A stretch of 64,000 nucleotides of DNA from Acetomicrobium thermoterrenum DSM 13490 (GCF_900107215.1 NZ_FNPD01000008.1:46316-110315); one strand, 5' to 3'. Numbered from the stretch's first letter, positions 52,796 to 61,379 are shown. The notes: generated from the sequence alone by a model not told the origin. Numbers and translations are program-made.

Positions 52796-54535
52796 TCATT
52801 CGCCAAAAACAGCGTCAAGCGTTTCGTCCGGTACGTCCCAAACTACGTTATGGGGAGGGAGCTTTTCGTACTTCATGAACTCCGGCAGACGATCATGAGC
52901 CCTGGTAAGGCCCGCAGCAGCATTGAATGCCCTCTCTGTATCGATGATCTCCCTGCCAATTTTCATGACATCTTCTGCAGTCCAGTTAGTGCCTAACACT
53001 CCATTACACTCTTCGATTAATCCCTCAAATCCACTAGGTATATCCAGGATAGCGAAGGCAATGAACAAGCAATGGCCGCTGGAATCAATGAAAGCGGTTG
53101 AGTGCTGGAAGTTGCGTACCAATTCCGCCTTGTCCTTGTCAAATTGATCTACTTTACCGCTAACCCCTAGAATCTCCGGTGCGATGGTATAGCCCGAGGT
53201 ATGATCGGCACCCATCGTACTAACAGCAAAGGTCATACCAATCCCCTTGACAGCTCGAGGTTCATAGGCGGGCATGTTTTGCCCTTTAACGCTCGGCACA
53301 CGCGTTACTCCGAAGACTTTGCCAGTTATTGCTGCCCCCTGGCCCAGAATACGACCCAGGGGCGTACCTTTGCTTATTTCCTCCATCAACTCGATGGCCC
53401 GTTCTTCATCGCCAAACTCAGCCAGGCCTGCCTCCATGGCTACAGCAATTGTACCACCGGCCTCAATAGTATCCAACCCAATGTCATTGCACATCCAAGT
53501 CAGCTTGCCAATGACGTCAAGATTGTCAATGCCACAATTTGCGCCAAAGGCCCAAGTGGTCTCATACTCTATGACTGATACCAACTCCGAACCATCTGGA
53601 TTGGGGATGATGTTAGAGCACTGTATGACGCAGCCGGGGTGGCACGGATGACCCATTCTTCCTACGCCACCGCGCGTCTTGCAGTACTCAGCCATGGCCT
53701 CCCCAGAAATCTTAGCAGCTCCTTCAAAACGACCTTCTCTGAAGTTACGAGTGGGCAAACCCCCGGCCTCATTAAGGATGTTTACCAGAACAGCCGTGCC
53801 ATAGGTGTTTAGACCACCACCGGGTTTAGTGACGTCATGGGTACGTAAGGCTTCTGTCAACTTTTTGCGGCCTATATCAAATAGCTTTGTGTTGGCAATC
53901 TCTACACCAGGTCCGCCCTGGTCATCTACAACGATAAATTTGAGGTGCTTTGAACCCATTACAGCACCCAATCCTCCACGACCGGAATATCTGCTGGGAC
54001 GGTTGTCAATGTCGTTAAAGCATATACCAGCCATAGCCATTTTATACTCGCCAGCAACACCTATAGCGGAAATACTCACTTTCTCGCCAAAACGTTTAAA
54101 GAGATCAGGGAAGATCTCATACAAACCCTTACCAATATATTCATCTGCAGGGAAAAATTCGACCCCATCTTTCGTAATGTGCAACCCCCACCATTTGCCA
54201 TCTTGTGGATAGCCTTCGACTACGAGGGCCTTGATCCCAAGTCTTGCTAACTTTTGTCCCCATGGCGTTCCGGCATTACTCTCTTTGATCCCACCGGTGA
54301 GAGGTGATTTTCCACCTACAGAGACACGACCAGATGTAGGTGCAATGGTGCCAGTCACGATACCTGGGGCAAAGATGAGCTTATTGTTGGGCCCCAGGGG
54401 ATGGCATAACGGATCCACCTCATCAGATACTATGCCAGAAGTAAGCCACCGTCCCCCCATTAACCGGTACTTCTCCGGCACCTCCTCATGCTTAACCGAC
54501 CGATCGCTCATATTTACTCGTAAAATTTTAGCCAT
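52796..54535 (-). CDS. Aldehyde:ferredoxin oxidoreductase-family protein
   Basis: The 579-residue product has AOR features: SPLTGGIKESNAGTPWG, YSGRGGLGAVMGSKHLKFI, iron-sulfur cysteines in HPCHPGCVIQCSN near residue 295 and in DSSGHCLFIA near residue 490. The CHPGCVIQC spacing (C-x3-C-x3-C) differs from the C-x2-C-x3-C of classical AOR and groups it with the YdhV-like clade, whose substrate is unknown. AAGGAGG precedes ATG 54535. It is flanked by MoaD-like genes on both sides. Confidence 0.88.
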   Translation of the reverse strand: MAKILRVNMSDRSVKHEEVPEKYRLMGGRWLTSGIVSDEVDPLCHPLGPNNKLIFAPGIVTGTIAPTSGRVSVGGKSPLTGGIKESNAGTPWGQKLARLGIKALVVEGYPQDGKWWGLHITKDGVEFFPADEYIGKGLYEIFPDLFKRFGEKVSISAIGVAGEYKMAMAGICFNDIDNRPSRYSGRGGLGAVMGSKHLKFIVVDDQGGPGVEIANTKLFDIGRKKLTEALRTHDVTKPGGGLNTYGTAVLVNILNEAGGLPTRNFREGRFEGAAKISGEAMAEYCKTRGGVGRMGHPCHPGCVIQCSNIIPNPDGSELVSVIEYETTWAFGANCGIDNLDVIGKLTWMCNDIGLDTIEAGGTIAVAMEAGLAEFGDEERAIELMEEISKGTPLGRILGQGAAITGKVFGVTRVPSVKGQNMPAYEPRAVKGIGMTFAVSTMGADHTSGYTIAPEILGVSGKVDQFDKDKAELVRNFQHSTAFIDSSGHCLFIAFAILDIPSGFEGLIEECNGVLGTNWTAEDVMKIGREIIDTERAFNAAAGLTRAHDRLPEFMKYEKLPPHNVVWDVPDETLDAVFGE

Positions 54536-54650
54536 GACACTCCAATCCTCCTTTTCGATTTAATCAAATTAACCCACTAACCTGTAATACAAAAACCTTA
54601 TCACTTCATACACCACCTCCTATCTTTAATATTATTAATCGATCAATATA

Positions 54651-54703
54651 AGCCTAAGGTAAAATAAGCAATAACCGTTATCGCTTTCTCTTTTGATTAG
54701 GCT
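54651..54703 (-). promoter_or_regulatory. Nested hairpins in the leader of the second AOR gene
   Basis: An outer stem AGCCTAA (54651-54657) with TTAGGCT (54697-54703) encloses an inner hairpin, AGCAATAAC (54667-54675) with GTTATCGCT (54677-54685, one mismatch). It starts 13 bases after the stop of the extended MoaD gene and about 120 bases before the AOR start. It may be a terminator or processing site that sets the ratio of the two products. Confidence 0.4.
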
Positions 54704-54715
54704 TCCCGTATGTCA

Positions 54716-55105
54716 TCAGTGATTTCTTCGGAATTTACGCGCTGGTTCAATATATGCGTGATGTATATCTCCGCCTTCAAGAGACTTCATTGCCTCCTTT
54801 AGCTCAGGGCTAACTTCAGCCCCAAAGCGATATTGGAAAGGCCACATGCTCTTGGGTGAGAAAAAGGCGATTCGATCTCCATCATGTAACTCTCGATCTA
54901 GATCGGCTGACATTCCTGGCATGTTTGTTAGTTGTCCATTGATGAAGGTAATACCCCTCTCCTCTGAAGGTATACCCAGTCTTTTAAGCAGATCGCGTAC
55001 CCTAGTTCCATCGGGCATCTTCCACCGAAGTTGAGCATAACTCCCTTTATCTTCTCCAGTATATTTCGCTAAACTACCATACAACCATATATCTAATTCG
55101 ATCAT
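54716..55105 (-). CDS. MoaD/ThiS-like protein with C-terminal extension
   Basis: The 129-residue product has a beta-grasp core (residues 1-85: IELDIWLYGSLAKY, MPDGTRVRDLLKRLGIPSEE, LHDGDRIAFFSPKSMW) but continues for about 40 residues and ends KFRRNH, with no C-terminal Gly-Gly. Without that tail it cannot form a thiocarboxylate, unless it is cleaved. Its place before the AOR gene suggests a structural or chaperone role for that enzyme (inference). GGAGAAG precedes the ATG. Confidence 0.8.
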   Translation of the reverse strand: MIELDIWLYGSLAKYTGEDKGSYAQLRWKMPDGTRVRDLLKRLGIPSEERGITFINGQLTNMPGMSADLDRELHDGDRIAFFSPKSMWPFQYRFGAEVSPELKEAMKSLEGGDIHHAYIEPARKFRRNH

Positions 55106-55475
55106 TCATTTCTTCTCCATAATATTATTATACTACTTAGTTTCGATCTAACTAACAACACCGATTGACGCGGTTTTTAAGCAACTCCTTTCTTTTTTAC
55201 CTCTGAAAATCTCCTACAAATATTTTACGCAATCTGAAACGACCGCGTCAAGTTTTTGTAGGATTCCGACCGCGTCAAGTTTTTGTAGGATTTTTAGGAA
55301 CCACTCCCCATGTGTCCTAAAGGGCAACGTCTTTTAGGTAACTTTAAAAATCAAACCCGCCATGACATATGCCCTTTAAGGTCGTGTATAAGGGCGTTAC
55401 CTTAAAAATATCCTACAAATATTTTACGCTATCTCTTAAAAACCGATATGTTGTCACTATATTAATGTATTTGAA
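55106..55475. repeat. Noncoding region with direct and inverted repeats
   Basis: These 370 bases lack a gene. A 26-base unit beginning CGACCGCGTCAAG and ending TTTTTGTAGGATT occurs twice in tandem (55240-55265 and 55267-55292). A 19-base unit TCCTACAAATATTTTACGC occurs at 55212-55230 and 55411-55429, and its TCCTACAAA is the reverse complement of the end of the first unit, so inverted pairs flank the tandem copies. TAAAGGGC and GCCCTTTA near 55319 and 55371 form another pair. It could be the scar or ends of a small mobile element, or a structured RNA. Confidence 0.55.
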
Positions 55476-56378
55476 CTAAGACTCCTGTTTTCCTCTGTTT
55501 TCTCCTAAAGCAGCCAGAACAATTCCTGCCAATACCAGCGATCCGCCGAATATCGTAATGGGCATTATCGCCTCGCCCAACGCAAAGTAGGCCAAAATAG
55601 GGCTTACCACGGGCTCTCCCAACAGGGCGATTGCCACAAAACCTGCTGAAAAATATTTGAGGGACCAGTTGTAACTGCTGTGTCCGATGATCTGAGGAAA
55701 GAGAGCTAACCCCCAGAAACATAGCCACGTCTTTTTGGGATAACCGAAGAGGGGATAGCCAAGGCATATGATTAGGACGAACAAGATAACCGCTGCAGTG
55801 GAATAACAAATTGTTATATATGAAAGCAGAGACAGCTTTTGCCTAAGCCTGCGACCGAACAAAAGATAAAAGGCAGCGCACCAGCTTCCGGCTATGGCAA
55901 GAAAGTCCCCGTAAAGGGCTTTCCCCCCGAGAGCAAAATCACCTGCGCTTATCACAGCGCTCCCTATCACGCTGAAAGCCACTCCCAGCAGGGACATACC
56001 TCTTAGCCTGTCACTGCTCATGAAGGGCGTAAGCAGGGCAACCCAAATGGGGTTTGTATTGACCAGCACTACGCTACTTGCTACTGTAGTATAATCGAGC
56101 GAAGATATCCAAAAAGCAAAATGCAGGCTTAAAAAAGCACCTGAAGCAACTGCAACTTTTAGATCCTTTAACGTCAACGATTTTATCTCTTCTTTGGCGT
56201 AATGGTAGGCAAAGGGAAAGAGGAGAAGGCTGGCAAGCCCCACGCGATAGGCAGATATTACCAAAGCCGGCGCTTCCGCAAGACGGATGATTGTTGCTCC
56301 CGTCGATACGGCTATGACTCCCACTCCCAAGACCAGAAATGGCATGAATAATGGCAACGTACCTTTTTTATCTTTCAT
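55476..56378 (-). CDS. EamA/DMT-family transporter
   Basis: The 300-residue product has ten membrane helices in two EamA repeats: LRLAEAPALVISAYRVGL-like segment near residue 27, VVLVNTNPIWVALLTPF near residue 100, and LLGEPVVSPILAYFALGEAI near residue 248. Members export small metabolites such as amino acids. The specificity is unknown. GAGG lies before ATG 56378 and TTG 56381; either could be the start. Confidence 0.87.
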   Translation of the reverse strand: MKDKKGTLPLFMPFLVLGVGVIAVSTGATIIRLAEAPALVISAYRVGLASLLLFPFAYHYAKEEIKSLTLKDLKVAVASGAFLSLHFAFWISSLDYTTVASSVVLVNTNPIWVALLTPFMSSDRLRGMSLLGVAFSVIGSAVISAGDFALGGKALYGDFLAIAGSWCAAFYLLFGRRLRQKLSLLSYITICYSTAAVILFVLIICLGYPLFGYPKKTWLCFWGLALFPQIIGHSSYNWSLKYFSAGFVAIALLGEPVVSPILAYFALGEAIMPITIFGGSLVLAGIVLAALGENRGKQES

Positions 56379-56514
56379 CAAAGCTCGGCCTCTAATTTAA
56401 TAATTTGATAAATCTTACGGGTGCAGTCGATGCATGGAAATCTTTTGCATTTATAATATTACTAACTTTTCTATCGGACAACGAAACATGTTGTTAAAAC
56501 AGGAGGTAAATAGG

Positions 56515-58281
56515 ATGGAAGGGAATATCGACTCAAATGCCGTCGCGGAGATCTTTGAGCGTATAGCCCTCCTCTTGGAGATAAAGGGAGAGGATAGGTT
56601 CAAAATCAATGCATATAGACGCGTTGCCGAAAGTTTGAGAAACGAAACCAGAGACATATATGCACTATACAAAGAGGGAAGGTTAAAGGAAATTCCCGGG
56701 GTTGGAAAGGCCATAGAACAGAAAATCTGCGAACTTCTGGAAAGCGGGAAATTGGAATTTTACGAAAAATTAACGGAGGAAGTCCCCGATAAGCTGCTTT
56801 CCCTCTATGAAATACCGGAGATGGGTCCAAAGAGAATAAAAACGGTTCGGGAAATGCTCGGCATCGAAACGCCGGAGGAACTTGAAAGAGCGGCACGAGA
56901 GGGAAAACTCAAGGATTTGCCGGGTTTTGGACCGAAGGTCGAGCGAAAAATACTCGAAGGCATTAAGGCCTTTAAAGAAAAGCGTCTAAGCTCGAGATTT
57001 CCTCTGGGCGAGGCGTGGAAGTATTTACAGGTCATTTTAGATCACATGAAAAACTGCGAGGGCATAATTGCCATCTGCCCCGCCGGCTCATTGAGACGCA
57101 TGAAAGAAACCGTGGGAGATTTGGACATTCTCGTCGCAGCCGAAGCCGAGGCATCGGAAAAAATTACGAATACTTTTACAAATCTAGGCATCATGGACGA
57201 GGTCATCTTATCGGGTCCGACGAAGACCAGTGTGAGGCTAAAAGGAGGGTTGCAGGCCGATTTGCGCATAGTTGAACCCGCAAGATGGGGAACGGCGCTG
57301 CAATACTTTACGGGAAGCCAGCAGCACAATATCTTATTGAGAGAGGCGGCCTTGAAAAAGAACTTGAGCTTGAGCGAATATGCGTTGACGGATACAATAA
57401 GCGGCGTAGAAATACTTTGCCCAAAAGAGGAAGACGTATACGGAAGGCTTGGGATGTCATGGATACCGCCTGAACTGAGAGAGGGAACCGCGGAAATCAA
57501 GCTTGCCCTGGAAAAGAAACTCCCAAAATTGATAGAGACAGAGGATATAAAGGGCGACCTTCAAATACACTCCAATTGGAGCGACGGAAAGAGGCCCTTA
57601 AAAGAGATGGTAGAGAAAGCATGCGAGCTTGGCCGAAGCTATATTCTGATAACCGATCATTCTCAGGGTTTGGGCGTAGCTAAGGGGCTTACTCCTGACA
57701 GACTTACACAACAGTGGCGCGAAATAGACGAGCTGAACGAAATGCTCGCAGATAAAATAGTGATACTTAAAGGAACGGAGGTAGAGGTAAAAGCTGACGG
57801 ATCTTTAGACTATGACTATGAGCTTTTAAAGAGCTTCGATGTGGTAGTAGCTGCCGTCCACTCAAATTTGAGACAGGATAGAGATCAACTGACCGAGCGA
57901 TATATAAGGGCGATCTCTCATCCCCTCGTTCACATCCTGGCTCACCCAACGGGCAGGCTTTTCGGATCAAGGGAGGAAGCGGAGGCGGATTGGGAGGAGA
58001 TTTTCCAGACTGCCGCATCGACGGGAACTCTTCTTGAGATAAATGCCCACCCAAGCAGGCTCGATCTGTCGGAAAAAAGGATAAGGCAGGCTTTCAATCT
58101 GGGCTGTAAATTTGTGATAAGCACTGATGCCCACGATATATACGAGCAGGAATACATGTTCTTCGGGGTGGCCCAGGCAAGGCGGGCATGGCTAACCGTT
58201 GAAGACGTTGCAAATGCACAATCCTTGGATGCCTTTTTGGGGCTGATTAAAAAACGAAGCGGAGTTCATCATGAGCGATAA
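56515..58281 (+). CDS. polX: DNA polymerase/3'-5' exonuclease PolX
   Basis: The 588-residue product has the bacterial PolX layout: N-terminal 8-kDa domain (AEIFERIALLLEIKGEDRFK), helix-hairpin-helix (IPGVGKAIEQKI, LPGFGPKVERKILEGI), nucleotidyl-transferase palm with GSLRRMKETVGDLDILV and LRIVEPARWGTALQYFTGS, then a PHP domain (about 345-575) with LQIHSNWSDG, ITDHSQGLG, AAVHSN, HILAHPTGR and STDAHD. It fills gaps in DNA repair and has Mn-dependent exonuclease activity. I chose ATG 56515 because AGGAGG lies eight bases upstream. Confidence 0.94.
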   Translation: MEGNIDSNAVAEIFERIALLLEIKGEDRFKINAYRRVAESLRNETRDIYALYKEGRLKEIPGVGKAIEQKICELLESGKLEFYEKLTEEVPDKLLSLYEIPEMGPKRIKTVREMLGIETPEELERAAREGKLKDLPGFGPKVERKILEGIKAFKEKRLSSRFPLGEAWKYLQVILDHMKNCEGIIAICPAGSLRRMKETVGDLDILVAAEAEASEKITNTFTNLGIMDEVILSGPTKTSVRLKGGLQADLRIVEPARWGTALQYFTGSQQHNILLREAALKKNLSLSEYALTDTISGVEILCPKEEDVYGRLGMSWIPPELREGTAEIKLALEKKLPKLIETEDIKGDLQIHSNWSDGKRPLKEMVEKACELGRSYILITDHSQGLGVAKGLTPDRLTQQWREIDELNEMLADKIVILKGTEVEVKADGSLDYDYELLKSFDVVVAAVHSNLRQDRDQLTERYIRAISHPLVHILAHPTGRLFGSREEAEADWEEIFQTAASTGTLLEINAHPSRLDLSEKRIRQAFNLGCKFVISTDAHDIYEQEYMFFGVAQARRAWLTVEDVANAQSLDAFLGLIKKRSGVHHER

Positions 58282-59024
58282 ACTGAACAGTATAAATTCC
58301 GATTTCCACTTTCCCATGCTCGAGTTGATTGTTAATAACATCAAGGAGGGGGTCGTCGTCACCGATACGGGCGGGGTTATCCTTTGGGTAAATCCGGCAT
58401 TTACGACAATTACCGGGTATTCCGCCGAAGAGGCCATCGGACAAAATCCAAGAATTTTAAAATCTGACTATCACGAATATTCATTCTACAAAAACCTCTG
58501 GGACTCAATTTTGACGGGTGGTTTCTGGGAACAGGAAATTTGGAACAGGCGCAAGTCCGGTGAAGTTTACCCGGAATTGCTTTCCATATATGCCTTAAAG
58601 GATCATCGTAACGTAACCAGATATTTCGTAAGCATTTTCACCGATCTGACCGATATGAAGGCAAAAGACCGGCAACTTCACAATTACCTTTACGTGGACC
58701 CTCTTACCGGCCTTTATAACAGGAATTATTTTTTGAAGGACCTGAAATTGGATGTCAGAATGGATCAGCCAAGGCATTGAGCTCGAAAAGCTTTCGATCA
58801 ACGTATCGGCCTCGCAGTGCCACGACGAGACTTTCGTCGATAACATCGAAACCGACGAAAGGGACAGGGTTATCGTGAGGGGAATAGTAAAGGTCGGCGA
58901 AGTTATGGGCATGGAAGTAATAGCCGAGGGAGTGGAAAGGAAGGAACAGCTCGAAATATTAAGGAACTTGGGCATAAGATACCTTAAGGGTTACCTATAC
59001 AGCCCTCCTCTGGAAAAAGGATGA
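58271..59024 (+). pseudogene. Decayed PAS-GGDEF-EAL gene
   Basis: The first frame (58271-58780) encodes a PAS domain (ITGYSAEEAIGQNPRILKS, GEVYPELLSIYALKD) and the start of a GGDEF domain (YVDPLTGLYNRNYF), then stops. A second frame from about 58752 to 59024 encodes the end of an EAL domain: ISQGIELEKLSINVSASQ, then directly RVIVRGIVKVGEVMGMEVIAEGVE. Nearly all of GGDEF, the EAL start and the catalytic metal-binding region are gone. At least two deletions and a frameshift are needed, so it cannot make or cut c-di-GMP. The start overlaps the polX end by 11 bases. Confidence 0.85.
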
Positions 59025-59111
59025 ATTTATCGCCTTTTGCACGTCAGGCAAAGTAAAGCTTTAAAAGCGAAGATGAATCGCTTTCTTTCTTCAAATGCCC
59101 GGCAGCTGCAC

Positions 59112-59444
59112 TCAACTTCGATCGCAGAACTTGAATCTCAGCCTCCCTGCTCCGTCGGAAGCAAATAAGTAGTCGCCTTCCCGCGTTGGGGAGACCTCTT
59201 TTAAATGTTCTAATACCTCTTTATGGATCCAACATGTTATGTCATCCTCTCCCTCTACGACGAAGAGTATGAAATTTTCTCTATCCGCTTCATCGGGGCT
59301 GCCTATGAGGCCCGCCGGGCCTACATAAGCCATTCATCAGCCGGCTATATTGGTACGCATGGCGATCATGAAATGACCGCCCCGTTCTTTGACCATCTCC
59401 AGCCAATACTTCGAACTTATCTTGACTTTTTGCCTTTCTTGCAA
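59112..59444 (-). CDS. Candidate selenoprotein with two adjacent in-frame UGA codons
   Basis: A TTG at 59444 lies six bases after AGGAGGG. The frame then runs to TGA 59112-59114, interrupted only by two consecutive UGA codons at 59339-59334 (codons 36 and 37). If both are read as Sec the product has 110 residues: KYWLEMVKERGGHFMIAMRT, NIAG, two Sec, then MAYVGPAGLIGSPDEAD, ENFILFVVEGEDDITCWIHK and SDGAGRLRFKFC. The two halves lie in one frame and no frameshift is needed. Size and strand pattern loosely recall HesB/IscA-like proteins, but I do not recognise the family. A SECIS-like hairpin follows. The alternative is a pseudogene with two stops, or a protein starting at ATG 59333. Confidence 0.45.
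59304..59327 (-). promoter_or_regulatory. SECIS-like hairpin after the tandem UGA codons
   Basis: In the RNA, UAUG-U-AGGCCC (59327-59317) pairs with GGGCCU-CAUA (59313-59304), leaving loop GGC and a single bulged U at 59323. The loop begins 17 bases after the second UGA. Bacterial SECIS elements have an apical loop with G in the first two positions 16-37 bases after UGA, and the E. coli fdhF element has a bulged U in its stem; both features are present here. Confidence 0.45.
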
Positions 59445-59499
59445 GAATCTCCCTCCTGTTTTCTGGGCTTGCCTTGTCAACTTCCGTGACCCCTAGAAA

Positions 59500-59539
59500 G
59501 GATCGCCCTTCCCGATAGACTGGCAGCGAAGGGCGATCC
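59500..59539 (-). terminator. Hairpin after the AhpD-like gene
   Basis: A perfect 12-bp stem, GGATCGCCCTTC (59500-59511) with GAAGGGCGATCC (59528-59539), closes a 16-base loop. On the minus strand it is followed by TTTC. It lies about 50 bases after the AhpD-like stop and before the candidate selenoprotein gene. Confidence 0.6.
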
Positions 59540-59588
59540 AAAAAACGCTTGAAGATATGTTTTACGGCATCAAAGAAGCCTGAATTAG

Positions 59589-59948
59589 TTAAGACTTCTT
59601 CCCGAAGTCGCCGGCGAACTCCTTGATAGCTTCGTTTACCAAGGTGACGCTATGGCCTACAGCAGGGCCGCCTCCAAACTGCGAGGCAACCAGAGCAGCT
59701 TCCATGACTTCGTCGCCAGTAGCGCCGGCCTTAAGGGCATTATAGACGTGGGTGACAATGCAATATTTACAATTGGTGTATACTGCCACGGCAACGCATA
59801 TCAGCTCTTTGGTCTTGAGATCCAAAGATCTTGGCGCCATCAGCTTACCCGTGAACTCTATAAAGGCCTCCACTTCCGGGCATTCACGGCCGATTTCTTT
59901 CACACCGCTTTCAAGCTCTTTCATGATTTCTCTGGGGTTCCAAGCCAT
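59589..59948 (-). CDS. Carboxymuconolactone decarboxylase-family (AhpD-like) protein
   Basis: The 119-residue product is an all-helical AhpD-like protein with the redox motif CKYCIVTHVYNALKAG near residue 61 and the conserved EVMEAALVASQFGGGP. AhpD-type members reduce peroxide systems through the CxxC. Relatives carrying Sec in this motif exist, but here both positions are Cys. GAGGTGAG precedes the ATG. The downstream neighbour on the same strand is the candidate selenoprotein. Confidence 0.88.
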   Translation of the reverse strand: MAWNPREIMKELESGVKEIGRECPEVEAFIEFTGKLMAPRSLDLKTKELICVAVAVYTNCKYCIVTHVYNALKAGATGDEVMEAALVASQFGGGPAVGHSVTLVNEAIKEFAGDFGKKS

Positions 59949-60041
59949 CGCAACTCACCTCGCTTATATATTGTTTGCTGATAAAGAACCAATTATATTT
60001 TATCAAATATACTCGAAAATGTCTTACAGCTTCTCTTTAAT

Positions 60042-61322
60042 TTAACTTTCATTTAATTTCTTTAGGTAATCAATAGCATCTTCCCGGCTTCTAATATCGC
60101 CCTTTGCCATCATCTGGTATATTTCAAATATGATACGCCCCACTTCAGGGCCTTCTTCGATTTTTAGTATATCCATGACATCTTTGCCAGATATCAACTT
60201 CTCATCGTCAGAAAGTTTAAAAAGACACGACAGGGCAATCTGTCGATTCTCTATCCATTTGGAATAATCTCTGTTGCTTGAACTTATATCTATATATGAA
60301 AGGAGGAAAAGTCCATCCAACCAGGCTTTGCCGTACTCAAGATAAAGACGGGGAATGCGCTTTGGAGCTGTCGAGACCAAAGGGACCATATGCCATCTCA
60401 CCAAGGACGAAACGTTTTTCACGAAATAGGACGGCCATGCCCATTGACCCATTATCTCCCTGGCCAAAGCTCCCCCTTCCTTCTCATGACCTATGAATCG
60501 CAGCCTTTCTTCTTCCTCTTTCATCGTATAAGGTTTTGCTATGTCATGAAACAAAGCTGCCGCCCGCACATCACACCTTTTCGTGATCTTTTCGGCATAT
60601 TTCAAACAGAGCCTGGTGTGTTCATAGACATCGCCTTCGGGATGAAATTGGGGATCCTGAGGAACTCCACGAAGTGCATAGACACAAGGAAGGGTTGAGG
60701 CCAGAAATCCGGTATCTTCCAAAAGCTTTAAGAACGTAAATGGGCTTCCTCTTAAGGCTTTGTAGATTTCTTTGCCTATTCGCTCAAGGGGAACGTCCTT
60801 AAAGAGCGATAAACTCTCCCTTACGGCATTCATAGAGGAGTGGGAAACTTCGAACTCCCTCAAAGTTGAGGCGAATCTGAACAACCTTATGCAGCGGACG
60901 GGGTCTTCTTCAATTCGCTCTCTCGGAGAGCCGGTAAAGCGAAGAACCTTATTTACAAGGTCTTCCATACCGCCAAAGGGGTCATAGAGATCTCCAAACC
61001 TATCTAGGGCCATGGCATTTATGGTGAAATCCCTTCGCGATAGGTCTTCTGACAGTACTTCACCTTGCAAAGGCGTTATCTCGACAGTCCACCCATCCTG
61101 AGGGATGACGAAGGTACATAGAGGATCACCGCCCACCTTTTTGGCCTCAGGAAAGAGGCTCGCTATATCCATGGGCTTTGCCGATGTCGCAATATCGACG
61201 TCGCCAAAGGGGGATCCCATAGCCAAATCCCTTACGGTTCCTCCTACTATGTAGGCCTCAAAACCGCATTTCTCGAAAAGGCGCAAAATATAGCACGATT
61301 TTGCCAGTTTATCTTTTGACAT
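60042..61322 (-). CDS. cca: tRNA CCA nucleotidyltransferase family protein
   Basis: The 426-residue product has the class II nucleotidyltransferase domain: GGTVRDLAMG (motif A), DVDIAT catalytic carboxylates, RRDFTINAMA and EEDPVRCIRLFRFAS. An HD domain follows (CDVRAAALFHDIAKP near residue 260). It adds or repairs CCA at tRNA 3' ends; some relatives are poly(A) polymerases or A-adding enzymes only, which cannot be told here. Its upstream neighbour is a ferredoxin, separated by a terminator. Confidence 0.88.
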   Translation of the reverse strand: MSKDKLAKSCYILRLFEKCGFEAYIVGGTVRDLAMGSPFGDVDIATSAKPMDIASLFPEAKKVGGDPLCTFVIPQDGWTVEITPLQGEVLSEDLSRRDFTINAMALDRFGDLYDPFGGMEDLVNKVLRFTGSPRERIEEDPVRCIRLFRFASTLREFEVSHSSMNAVRESLSLFKDVPLERIGKEIYKALRGSPFTFLKLLEDTGFLASTLPCVYALRGVPQDPQFHPEGDVYEHTRLCLKYAEKITKRCDVRAAALFHDIAKPYTMKEEEERLRFIGHEKEGGALAREIMGQWAWPSYFVKNVSSLVRWHMVPLVSTAPKRIPRLYLEYGKAWLDGLFLLSYIDISSSNRDYSKWIENRQIALSCLFKLSDDEKLISGKDVMDILKIEEGPEVGRIIFEIYQMMAKGDIRSREDAIDYLKKLNES

Positions 61323-61335
61323 TTGTTTAACAAAA

Positions 61336-61357
61336 GGGGCCTAGTCGCCTAGGCCCC
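61336..61357 (-). terminator. Intrinsic terminator of the ferredoxin gene
   Basis: A GC-rich stem, GGGGCCTAG (61336-61344) with CTAGGCCCC (61349-61357), has a four-base loop and is followed on the minus strand by TTTTGTT. It lies 22 bases after the ferredoxin stop. Confidence 0.85.
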
Positions 61358-61379
61358 AAAATATTAGAACTCAACGATG

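Noticed and set aside
55240..55292. CRISPR array
   Set aside because: Only two 26-base units, one base apart, with no spacers and no cas genes nearby.
59290..59541. 83-codon minus-strand frame over the selenoprotein candidate
   Set aside because: Its sequence is less protein-like than the TGA-containing frame, and its start lies upstream of a terminator hairpin without a ribosome site.
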